From: Sphingomonas sp. CCH10-B3 | GTDB lineage: Bacteria; Pseudomonadota; Alphaproteobacteria; Sphingomonadales; Sphingomonadaceae | DNA length: 8,590 bases | NCBI RefSeq assembly: GCF_001556185.1 | Contig: NZ_LSIJ01000066.1 | Coordinates: 1 to 8,590, forward strand | Reading direction: 5' to 3' | In this document: piece by piece, positions 1-6,488 of the stretch | Position numbering within the stretch: position 1 is the first letter of the stretch | Layout: each line of letters starts with the position of its first letter | Notes under the pieces: model-generated | What the model saw: the letters and a program-made list of their open reading frames with translations, nothing else | What the model was told of the DNA's origin: nothing | The model's database searches: none | Position numbers and translations under genes: made by a program

Positions 1-17
1 CCTGAAGGGGAGGGGCT
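1..17. repeat. Right-end fragment of a GC-rich palindromic repeat
   Basis: The first 17 bases, CCTGAAGGGGAGGGGCT, are identical to positions 4849-4865, the right end of the two-arm palindrome between gmk and the ATP12 gene. The window therefore probably opens inside another copy of the same repeat family, located just after hisA in its transcription direction. The other arm would lie outside the window, so completeness cannot be judged. Bases 18-34 hold nothing else I can recognise. Confidence 0.6.
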
Positions 18-34
18 CGAGAAACCGCCCCCCC

Positions 35-769
35 TCACGCCGCCCGCGCCACTTCGAGCGCGACCGCCAGATCGAGCCGCCCATCGTAAAGCGCGCGGCC
101 GGTGATAACGCCTTCGATCCCCGACTTCGCATGCAGCGCGAGCATGTGGATGTCGGCAATCCCCTTCACGCCGCCGCTCGCGATCACCGGGATGTCGACC
201 GCGCGGGCGAGGTCGACCGTCGCTTCGATGTTGACGCCCTTGAGCAGCCCGTCGCGCCCGACATCGGTGAAGAGGAGGGCGGCGACCCCGGCATCCTCGA
301 ACTGGCGGCCGAGATCGACGATGCTGGTGGTCGAGACATCGGCCCAGCCCTTGGTCGCGACCATGCCGCCCTTCGCGTCGACCGCGACGACGATGCCGCC
401 GGGGAAGTCGCGAGCGGCCTCGCGCACCAGCGCCGGGTTCTCCAGCGCCGCCGTGCCGATCACGACGCGCGCCACGCCGAGATCGAACCAGCGCTCGATG
501 CTTGCGCGGCTGCGAATGCCGCCGCCGAGTTGGACATGGCCGGGGAAGCGTTCGACGATTGCCTTCACGGCCTCACCATTGACCGAATCGCCTGCGAATG
601 CGCCGTCGAGGTCGACGACGTGGAGATGCCCGGCGCCTTGCCCGGCAAAGATCATCGCCTGCGCGGCGGGATCGTCGCCGTACACGGTCGCGCGGTCCAT
701 ATCGCCTTCGGCAAGGCGGACGACCTGGCCGCCCTTGAGGTCGATTGCGGGGAAGACGATGAGGGTCAC
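35..769 (-). CDS. hisA: HisA, ProFAR (phosphoribosylformimino-AICAR phosphate) isomerase
   Basis: HisA is a cytosolic (beta/alpha)8-barrel enzyme of histidine synthesis. It opens the ribose of ProFAR by an Amadori rearrangement to give PRFAR, the substrate of HisF/HisH. The 244-residue protein has the family's usual length. The N-terminal strand carries AIDLKGG with the catalytic Asp10, and the second catalytic acid fits Asp131 in VAVDAKGG. Phosphate-binding turns are visible at LGGGI (81-85), TDVGRDG (168-174), ASGGV (197-201) and ITGRALYDG (222-230). I chose the GTG at 769 because GGAGG lies five bases upstream. The ATG-initiated extension of 13 residues to 808 would only translate the intergenic hairpin. 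The gene follows hisH after 40 bases, and the pathway partner hisF would be expected beyond the left edge (inference). Confidence 0.96.
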   Translation of the reverse strand: MTLIVFPAIDLKGGQVVRLAEGDMDRATVYGDDPAAQAMIFAGQGAGHLHVVDLDGAFAGDSVNGEAVKAIVERFPGHVQLGGGIRSRASIERWFDLGVARVVIGTAALENPALVREAARDFPGGIVVAVDAKGGMVATKGWADVSTTSIVDLGRQFEDAGVAALLFTDVGRDGLLKGVNIEATVDLARAVDIPVIASGGVKGIADIHMLALHAKSGIEGVITGRALYDGRLDLAVALEVARAA

Positions 770-774
770 CTGAT

Positions 775-799
775 CCTCCCCCAGCTCGTCTGGGGGAGG
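775..799. repeat. Perfect intergenic hairpin containing the hisA ribosome binding site
   Basis: CCTCCCCCAG (775-784) and CTGGGGGAGG (790-799) form a perfect 10-bp inverted repeat around a 5-base loop. This fills most of the 40-base hisH-hisA gap. In the minus-strand mRNA the downstream arm ends in GGGGGAGG, which is also the Shine-Dalgarno sequence of hisA. The binding site would therefore be paired whenever the hairpin forms. No T tract follows on either strand, so it does not look like an intrinsic terminator. It could be a dispersed repeat that landed in the operon, a processing or stabilising element, or a translational control element; the sequence does not decide between these. Confidence 0.75.
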
Positions 800-809
800 A
801 ATTTGCACT

Positions 810-1421
810 TTAAGGCCGCCACTTCAAAAACCTCTCCAGCAGCGCCAGCCCGTAGCGCTGGCTTTTCTCCGGATGGAACTGCACCCCCAGCATGTTCGCG
901 CGGCCGATCGCCGCGACCACCGGCCCGCCATGCGCGGTCGTCGCCACCACGTCGCTTCCGCTGAAAGCGTAGCTGTGGAGAAAGTAGGCCTCGCCCGGCT
1001 CGATCAGCGGATGCGGCTTTGCGGGGACGACGTCGTTCCAGCCCATGTGCGGGATCTTGGCCTCCGCATCGGCGGGTTCGATCAGCCCGACTTCGCCCGA
1101 AATCCACCCGAGGCCCGGATGCGTGCCGAACTCCAGCCCGCGATCGGCCATCAGCTGCATGCCGACACAAATGCCGAGGAACGGCACCCCGCCGCCGATG
1201 ACGCGCACCGTCATTGCCTCGGTCATTCCCGGCAGCGCGCGTAATGCCGCCGCGCACGCCCCGAACGCGCCGACACCCGGCAGCACGATCCGGTCGGCGC
1301 AGGCGACGACGGCGGCGCTCGCGGTAATCTCCACTGTCCCCGCGCCCGCTGCCTTCAGTGCGTTCGCGACTGAATGAAGATTGCCCGCGCCGTAATCGAT
1401 CAGCGCGATTCGCTCCGCCAT
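810..1421 (-). CDS. hisH: HisH, glutamine amidotransferase subunit of imidazole glycerol phosphate synthase
   Basis: HisH hydrolyses glutamine and passes ammonia to HisF, which makes imidazole glycerol phosphate and AICAR. It is a class I glutamine amidotransferase of 203 residues, normal for the family. It opens with IALIDYGAGNLHSV (5-18), then shows the oxyanion-strand region LPGVGAFG (47-54). The nucleophile loop is FLGICVGMQLM with Cys85, and the triad is completed by His183 and Glu185 in VQFHPEKS. The start ATG at 1421 gives the canonical N terminus. The reading frame stays open far upstream through hisB, but that stretch is only a shadow of hisB. hisH begins two bases after the hisB stop and has only a weak AAGGG upstream, so translation is probably coupled to hisB (inference). 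Confidence 0.96.
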   Translation of the reverse strand: MAERIALIDYGAGNLHSVANALKAAGAGTVEITASAAVVACADRIVLPGVGAFGACAAALRALPGMTEAMTVRVIGGGVPFLGICVGMQLMADRGLEFGTHPGLGWISGEVGLIEPADAEAKIPHMGWNDVVPAKPHPLIEPGEAYFLHSYAFSGSDVVATTAHGGPVVAAIGRANMLGVQFHPEKSQRYGLALLERFLKWRP

Positions 1422-1423
1422 CG

Positions 1424-2011
1424 CTACAGTACGCCCTTGGTCGAAGGGATCGCGCCCGCCTTGCGCGGGTCGATCTCGACGGCGGTGCGCAGCGCGCGCG
1501 CAAGGCCCTTGAAGGCGCTTTCGATGATGTGGTGGTTGTTGTGGCCGTAAAGCGTCTCTACGTGAAGCGTCAGCCCCGCGGTCTGCGCAAAGCTGTGGAA
1601 CCAGTGTTCGAACAATTCGGTGTCCATCTCGCCCAGCCGTGTGGTCGAGAAGGCTGATTTCCAAACGAGGTACGGCCGCCCCGAAATGTCCAGCGCGACG
1701 CGCGTCAGCGTTTCGTCCATCGGCGACAGCGCGTCGCCGTAGCGGCGGATGCCGGCCTTGTCGCCGAGCGCCTTGGCCACCGCCTCGCCGATCGCGAGCG
1801 CCGAATCCTCGGTCGTGTGATGCTGGTCGATGTGCAGGTCGCCGACCGCTTTCAGGTCGATGTCGATCAGCGAATGGCGCGACAACTGCTCGATCATGTG
1901 GTCGAGAAAGCCAATCCCGGTCGACACGGCATATTGGCCGGTGCCGTCGAGATCGACAGTCACATCGATCGAAGTTTCCTTGGTGGTGCGGGAGATAGTG
2001 GCGCGACGCAT
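1424..2011 (-). CDS. hisB: HisB, imidazoleglycerol-phosphate dehydratase
   Basis: This monofunctional IGP dehydratase removes water from imidazole glycerol phosphate to give imidazole acetol phosphate. Its 195 residues match single-domain HisB. There is no fused histidinol phosphatase as in enterobacteria. The two metal-binding histidine motifs of the internal duplication are intact: [10 protein letters not shown] (64-73) and [10 protein letters not shown] (156-165). GFLDHM (34-39), another family signature, is also present. The ATG at 2011 has a strong GGGAGGG ribosome binding site a few bases upstream, in the bases just before the start codon. It is the first gene of the hisB-hisH-hisA set and is divergent from sspB, so the operon promoter should lie in 2012-2083. 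I see no convincing -35/-10 pair on that strand and no leader peptide or riboswitch. Confidence 0.97.
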   Translation of the reverse strand: MRRATISRTTKETSIDVTVDLDGTGQYAVSTGIGFLDHMIEQLSRHSLIDIDLKAVGDLHIDQHHTTEDSALAIGEAVAKALGDKAGIRRYGDALSPMDETLTRVALDISGRPYLVWKSAFSTTRLGEMDTELFEHWFHSFAQTAGLTLHVETLYGHNNHHIIESAFKGLARALRTAVEIDPRKAGAIPSTKGVL

Positions 2012-2047
2012 TGCCCTCCCATAGCGGCTGATGGCGGACGCGCAATC

Positions 2048-2075
2048 TTGACGATGGGGCTGGGTGCGCTAGTCC
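2048..2075 (+). promoter_or_regulatory. Candidate sspB promoter in the hisB-sspB divergent gap
   Basis: TTGACG at 2048-2053 is a good -35 match. The weak -10 candidate TAGTCC (within CTAGTCC) lies 16 bases later at 2070-2075. Transcription would begin about 7 bases further on, within a few bases of the sspB ATG at 2084, giving a leaderless or nearly leaderless mRNA. This agrees with the absence of any Shine-Dalgarno sequence before sspB. The -10 is poor by E. coli standards. The 72-bp gap must also contain the hisB promoter, which I cannot place. Confidence 0.4.
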
Positions 2076-2083
2076 AATGCAGA

Positions 2084-2557
2084 ATGAGTGATGCACTGCC
2101 CGACAGCCTGATTCCCTATGACGAGATCGTGCAGGAAGCGCTGCGCGCCGTCGTCGGGCGCGTGCTCGGCTCGATTGCGGGCGGCGGCGGGCTGCCCGGC
2201 GACCATCATTTCTACATCACTTTCAAGACGCAGGTGCCCGGCGTCGAAATCCCGAAGCGCCTGATCGAGCGTTTTCCGGACGAAATGACGATCGTGCTCC
2301 AGAATAAATTCTGGGACCTGAAGGTCGATGAGGCGCGCTTTTCGGTGGGGCTGAGCTTCAACCAGGTGCCCTCGACCTTGGTCATTCCGTATTCGGCGAT
2401 CACCGGGTTTCACGATCCTGCGGTCAATTTCGAACTGCGTTTCCAGGCCGCCGATGGCCCCGACGAGCCCGAGCCGCATGACGAGGCCGAAAACGACGGC
2501 GATCCGCGCGACGACGGATCGAACGTGGTGTCGGTGGATTTCAAGCGGAAGAAATAG
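2084..2557 (+). CDS. sspB: SspB, ClpXP protease specificity-enhancing adaptor (alphaproteobacterial type)
   Basis: SspB tethers ssrA-tagged and other substrates to the ClpX unfoldase, speeding their degradation by ClpXP. The 157-residue protein matches the alphaproteobacterial SspB family. Its helical N terminus IPYDEIVQEALRAVVGRVL (10-28) is followed by LPGDHHFYITFKT (37-49), PDEMTIVLQ (65-73) and FWDLKV (76-81). The sheet continues with FSVGLSFNQVPSTLVIPYSAI (86-106) and GFHDPAVNFELRF (108-120). A roughly 25-residue acidic, Pro/Asp/Glu-rich linker leads to the basic tail VVSVDFKRKK, the expected ClpX-docking segment. The start at 2084 matches the family N terminus. Reading further upstream would only translate the hisB promoter region and its antisense strand. 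There is no recognisable ribosome binding site. fumC follows in the same direction after a palindromic repeat. Confidence 0.93.
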   Translation: MSDALPDSLIPYDEIVQEALRAVVGRVLGSIAGGGGLPGDHHFYITFKTQVPGVEIPKRLIERFPDEMTIVLQNKFWDLKVDEARFSVGLSFNQVPSTLVIPYSAITGFHDPAVNFELRFQAADGPDEPEPHDEAENDGDPRDDGSNVVSVDFKRKK

Positions 2558-2571
2558 CGCTGGTCTCGAAA

Positions 2572-2663
2572 CCGTCATCCTGAACTTGTTTCAGGGTCCA
2601 AGCTTCCACAAATCCGGCGCTGCCCGTGGCGGGATGGATGCTGAAACAAGTTCAGCATGACGG
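2572..2663. repeat. Two-arm palindromic repeat (REP/BIME-like) between sspB and fumC
   Basis: Two 29-base arms, 2572-2600 and 2635-2663, are inverted copies of each other with 26 of 29 positions matching, around a 34-base spacer. Each arm is also a small palindrome: CCTGAA-CTTGT-TTCAGG on the left and GCTGAA-ACAAG-TTCAGC on the right. The right one extends to a perfect 8-bp stem, ATGCTGAA/TTCAGCAT. The element can therefore fold as two small hairpins or as one long stem. It fills nearly all of the 115-base gap and ends at the fumC Shine-Dalgarno sequence. From memory, similar 'CTGAAACAAGTTCAG' elements are scattered in sphingomonad genomes; no search was run. Confidence 0.85.
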
Positions 2664-2672
2664 AGAAGGACA

Positions 2673-4058
<1,386 letters not shown>

Positions 4059-4066
4059 TCGCCCCC

Positions 4067-4096
4067 TTGACGACGTGCCTGCGCCCGCGCCACTAG
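4067..4096 (+). promoter_or_regulatory. Candidate gmk promoter implying a leaderless mRNA
   Basis: TTGACG at 4067-4072 sits at exactly -35 to -30 if the A of the gmk ATG (4102) is taken as +1. A weak -10 candidate, CACTAG (4091-4096), falls at -11 to -6. No Shine-Dalgarno sequence precedes the ATG. The arrangement parallels the sspB upstream region. The -35 is good and the -10 is poor; the spacing is the main support. Confidence 0.45.
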
Positions 4097-4101
4097 CGCG
4101 C

Positions 4102-4746
4102 ATGGACCGACCCAATGATCCCCACGGCTTTCAGCGCCGCGGCGTGTTGTTCGTGCTGTCGTCGCCGTCGGGCGCGGGCAAGTCGACAATCGCGCGGATG
4201 CTTCTGGAAGCCGAACCCGATCTCGAAATGTCGGTGTCGGCAACCACCCGTCCGATCCGCCCCGGCGAGGAAGACGGCAAGGACTATCATTTCGTCACCC
4301 TCGACCGGTTCCGCGAGATGGTCGCGAACCACGAATTCCTCGAATGGGCGCATGTCTTCGGCCATCGCTATGGCACGCCGCGCGCACAGGTCGATGCGCT
4401 GCTCGCCGCCGGCAAGGACGTGCTGTTCGACATCGACTGGCAGGGCGCGCAGCAACTGTTCCAGATCGCCGGTGGCGATGTCGTGCGCGTGTTCATCTTG
4501 CCGCCGTCGATGGCCGAGCTGAACGAGCGCCTCGTCCGCCGCGCGACCGACACGCCGCAGGTGATCGAGGCACGGATGCAGCGCGCGGCCGCCGAAGTCA
4601 GCCACTGGGACGGTTATGACTATGTGCTTGTAAACGACGACGTCGACCAGTGTTTCCGCGACGTGCAGACCATCCTCGCAGCCGAGCGGCTCAAACGATC
4701 GCGCCAGACCGGGCTGATCGGGTTTATCCGGCATTTGATGAAATAG
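4102..4746 (+). CDS. gmk: Guanylate kinase
   Basis: Guanylate kinase phosphorylates GMP (and dGMP) to GDP with ATP, linking purine salvage and synthesis to GTP. The 214-residue protein has the P-loop SSPSGAGKST (20-29, Lys27). The GMP-binding lid region is VSATTRPIRPGEEDGKDYHF (45-64), followed by FLEWAHVFGHRYGTP (79-93) and the Walker B-like strand VLFDIDWQGAQQL (107-119). The C-terminal part carries ERLVRRATDT (142-151) and the final strand YDYVLVND (172-179). The ATG at 4102 leaves 14 residues before the first strand, typical of the family. An upstream in-frame extension to 3982 would overlap the end of fumC out of frame and is rejected. The next gene is convergent, separated by a palindromic repeat. 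Confidence 0.96.
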   Translation: MDRPNDPHGFQRRGVLFVLSSPSGAGKSTIARMLLEAEPDLEMSVSATTRPIRPGEEDGKDYHFVTLDRFREMVANHEFLEWAHVFGHRYGTPRAQVDALLAAGKDVLFDIDWQGAQQLFQIAGGDVVRVFILPPSMAELNERLVRRATDTPQVIEARMQRAAAEVSHWDGYDYVLVNDDVDQCFRDVQTILAAERLKRSRQTGLIGFIRHLMK

Positions 4747-4765
4747 CGGCGGGTTTGTGTCTCAA

Positions 4766-4864
4766 CCTCTCCCCTTTAGGGGAGGGGCAGGGGTGGGGAT
4801 GCCTCGCAGAGCGCATCGCTCGTGGATAGTCCCCACCCCTGCCCCTGCCCTGAAGGGGAGGGGC
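4766..4864. repeat. Two-arm GC-rich palindrome between convergent gmk and ATP12 genes
   Basis: Positions 4771-4799 and 4830-4858 are inverted copies matching at 27 of 29 bases, around a 30-base spacer. The left arm contains a small hairpin, CTCCCC-TTTA-GGGGAG. In the right arm the equivalent hairpin is interrupted by a G/G mismatch (4847/4858). The element fills most of the 127-base gap and ends 9 bases before the ATP12 stop codon. Its symmetry means it could act as a stem at the 3' end of either transcript, but no T tract supports a classical terminator. Positions 4849-4865 recur exactly at 1-17, so it belongs to a dispersed family. Confidence 0.82.
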
Positions 4865-4873
4865 TTAGATGGC

Positions 4874-5557
4874 TTATCGCAGCAATCCCAATAGCTTTAC
4901 CCCCGCCTCGAAATCCCGCCGCCGGGCCTGGCGCGCCGGGATCGCCAGATCGTCCTCGCCCCATTGCTCGGCCTGCCAGTCGCTGTCGAGTTCGGACGCC
5001 AGCCACACCGCTTCGGGATCGGCGGCCCGCTCGGCGAGCGCGAGCGCGGCGACCAGCGATCCGCTGATTGTCACGATCGGCGACAGCGCGGCGAGTTCGA
5101 AGGGATCGAGCGCGGCAACCGCCGCTGCCAGCCGCGCGAGCGTTGCGGGCGGCTGCGGCCGGTGGATGATGCCCGTCACCACCACGAAATCGACGCTATA
5201 GGTCGCGCGCGCCCACTCAAGCAGCGGGTCCCACGCCGCCACCTGCCGCGCGACAAGCTCGGCGGGGCTGTCGGCGCGGTAGCAGAGCAGGTCGCTTTCG
5301 GCATAGGCCGCAAGCCCTGCCGCGAACGTCGCCGGATCGGGCGCGATCCGGTCGATCGCGGCATTGGCGAGGCCGGTCAGCGGCATCAGGCGTGGATCGA
5401 TTTCTTCTGCAACGGCGCGCCACTCTTCGGCAACGGCCTCGGCGAGCTTGCGCGAGTGAAGCTCGAGCGGCGCGCGGCTGGGCGTGCGGACCGGCTTGCC
5501 GTCGAGCGCGATGCCCCCGTGCGCCGTCACATCGACATTCGTCCAGAAGCGTTTCAC
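4874..5557 (-). CDS. ATP12 family F1-ATPase assembly chaperone
   Basis: ATP12 proteins bind the free alpha subunit of F1 and prevent its aggregation before the alpha3beta3 ring forms. The mitochondrial factor has relatives in alphaproteobacteria. This 227-residue version starts KRFWTNVDV and continues with KPVRTP (21-26). Then come the long helix with EEW and DPRLMPLTGLANAAID (54-69), SDLLCYRA (88-95), WDPLLEWA (109-116), and VTISGSLVAALALAER (162-177). The C-terminal signature is SDWQAEQWGEDD (192-203). I chose the GTG at 5557 because it gives the family N terminus and overlaps the upstream stop as GTGA. The frame is open 90 codons further upstream, but that part is a shadow of the two preceding genes. 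Translation is likely coupled to the 73-residue gene. Confidence 0.92.
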   Translation of the reverse strand: MKRFWTNVDVTAHGGIALDGKPVRTPSRAPLELHSRKLAEAVAEEWRAVAEEIDPRLMPLTGLANAAIDRIAPDPATFAAGLAAYAESDLLCYRADSPAELVARQVAAWDPLLEWARATYSVDFVVVTGIIHRPQPPATLARLAAAVAALDPFELAALSPIVTISGSLVAALALAERAADPEAVWLASELDSDWQAEQWGEDDLAIPARQARRRDFEAGVKLLGLLR

Positions 5558-5775
5558 GGTTCGGGTGGGCTCTTCCAGCGGGCTGCGAGCGCGCGCGGCA
5601 CGATAGCCATTTCCCACAGCGACGCGAGAGTCAGCGCAAGGCCGACCGCTCGCTCCGGCCACTCGACCGCGCGCGCGAGCAGGACGATGCCGAACACCGC
5701 GCCACCCGCGCCCGCGATCCGCGCGAGCGTCATCAGATAATAGCGCGTCTGGGCAGTGCGATCTTCCTCGGTCAT
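5554..5775 (-). CDS. Small two-helix membrane protein of unknown function
   Basis: I do not recognise this 73-residue protein. It has a polar N terminus (MTEEDRTAQTRYY), then two hydrophobic stretches at about 14-36 and 43-62. These are joined by a short loop with EWPER, and the tail ends in a proline-rich KSPPEP. This suggests a helical hairpin in the inner membrane with both ends on the same side, probably cytoplasmic given the Arg/Lys near residues 64-68 (inference). Its ATG overlaps the HAD gene stop as ATGA, and its TGA overlaps the ATP12 start as GTGA. It is thus firmly embedded between two real genes, which argues strongly that it is translated. Its context suggests a link to ATP synthase assembly, but nothing in the sequence proves it. 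Confidence 0.82.
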   Translation of the reverse strand: MTEEDRTAQTRYYLMTLARIAGAGGAVFGIVLLARAVEWPERAVGLALTLASLWEMAIVPRALAARWKSPPEP

Positions 5776-6437
5776 GGCCGCTCCAGCGCCACGGCCAGCG
5801 CGGCGACGTCGTCAACCACGACATGCGCACCGGCTTCGATCAGTTCCTCGGGCGGGTGATAGCCCCAGCCGACGCCGATCGCGCGCACGCCGCCTGCACG
5901 CGCCATCGCCATGTCGAAGCTGGTGTCGCCGATCATCGCGGTGTGTTCCGCAACAGCGCCCGCGTCGCGCATCGCGGTTTCGATCATTGAGGGGTGCGGC
6001 TTCGACGGGTGGCGGTCGGCAGTCTGAAGCGTCAGAAAATGTCCGGCGATGCCGTGGTGCGCAAGGATATGCGCGAGCCCGCGATCGGACTTGCCGGTGG
6101 CGACGCCCAGCAGCCAGCCCTGCGCTGCAAGTGCTGCCAGCAGATCGGCAATGCCGTCGTAAAGCGGCTCTTCAGCCATTGCGCCGGCCGAGCGCATGCG
6201 GAAAAACGCATCCTTATAGTCCTGCGCAACCTGCTGGTGCAGCGCCTCTTCGGCATCGGGCAGCAGCATCCGCATCGCCTCGACGAGGCTTAAGCCCACG
6301 ATCCGCCGGATCGTGTTGCGCGGCGGTGCGATCAGGCCATTGCTGGCGAAGGATTCCTCGACCGCAGCGCAGATATTGTGCTGGCTGTCGACGAGCGTCC
6401 CGTCGCAATCGAAAATGGCAAGGCGGATCATCGTCAC
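5772..6437 (-). CDS. HAD-superfamily (subclass IA) phosphatase, phosphoglycolate phosphatase-like
   Basis: This is a soluble phosphoaspartyl phosphatase of 221 residues, resembling Gph/PGP-type enzymes; the substrate cannot be read from the sequence. All four HAD motifs are present. Motif I is FDCDGTLVDS with nucleophile Asp10 and acid/base Asp12. Motif II is ATGKS with Thr114, motif III is SKPHP with Lys146, and motif IV is IGDTSFDM with Asp171 and Asp175. A helical cap domain lies at about 17-85. The start is ambiguous: GTG at 6437 or ATG at 6431, two codons later. Neither has a clear Shine-Dalgarno sequence. It is the first of three coupled genes, overlapping the 73-residue gene by four bases. 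Its role relative to ATP12 is unknown. Confidence 0.9.
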   Translation of the reverse strand: MTMIRLAIFDCDGTLVDSQHNICAAVEESFASNGLIAPPRNTIRRIVGLSLVEAMRMLLPDAEEALHQQVAQDYKDAFFRMRSAGAMAEEPLYDGIADLLAALAAQGWLLGVATGKSDRGLAHILAHHGIAGHFLTLQTADRHPSKPHPSMIETAMRDAGAVAEHTAMIGDTSFDMAMARAGGVRAIGVGWGYHPPEELIEAGAHVVVDDVAALAVALERP

Positions 6438-6448
6438 GGCGATAGCCC

Positions 6449-6471
6449 AGCCTTGCCGATTTCAAAAGGCT
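6449..6471. other. Weak inverted repeat in the reductase-HAD gene gap
   Basis: AGCCTT (6449-6454) and AAGGCT (6466-6471) could form a 6-bp stem with an 11-base loop in the 51-base gap between the reductase stop and the HAD start. It may separate the two transcription units, but the stem is short and there is no T tract. I see no promoter here. Confidence 0.2.
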
Positions 6472-6488
6472 CGCTGAATGCCGCCGTG

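Noticed and set aside
131..964. 277-residue open frame on the plus strand over hisA and part of hisH
   Set aside because: It is antisense to two clear his genes, has a biased Arg/Ala/Asp composition and no recognisable domain. Long antisense frames are expected in GC-rich coding DNA.
810..2096. A single 428-residue frame that looks like a fused upstream domain plus HisH
   Set aside because: The upstream half is hisB read in the wrong frame. HisB itself is complete and ends two bases before the normal HisH start.
4093..4734. 213-residue antisense frame covering gmk
   Set aside because: Shadow of guanylate kinase on the opposite strand, with no domain or upstream signals.
4766..4864. Bidirectional intrinsic terminator between gmk and the ATP12 gene
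   Set aside because: The stem is strong and well placed, but neither side has a T tract and the sequence recurs elsewhere. It is therefore listed as a repeat, with termination only possible.
5558..5830. N-terminal extension of the ATP12 protein to 318 residues
   Set aside because: The extra 91 residues overlap the 73-residue gene and the end of the HAD gene in another frame and resemble no ATP12 N terminus. The GTG at 5557 gives the family start.
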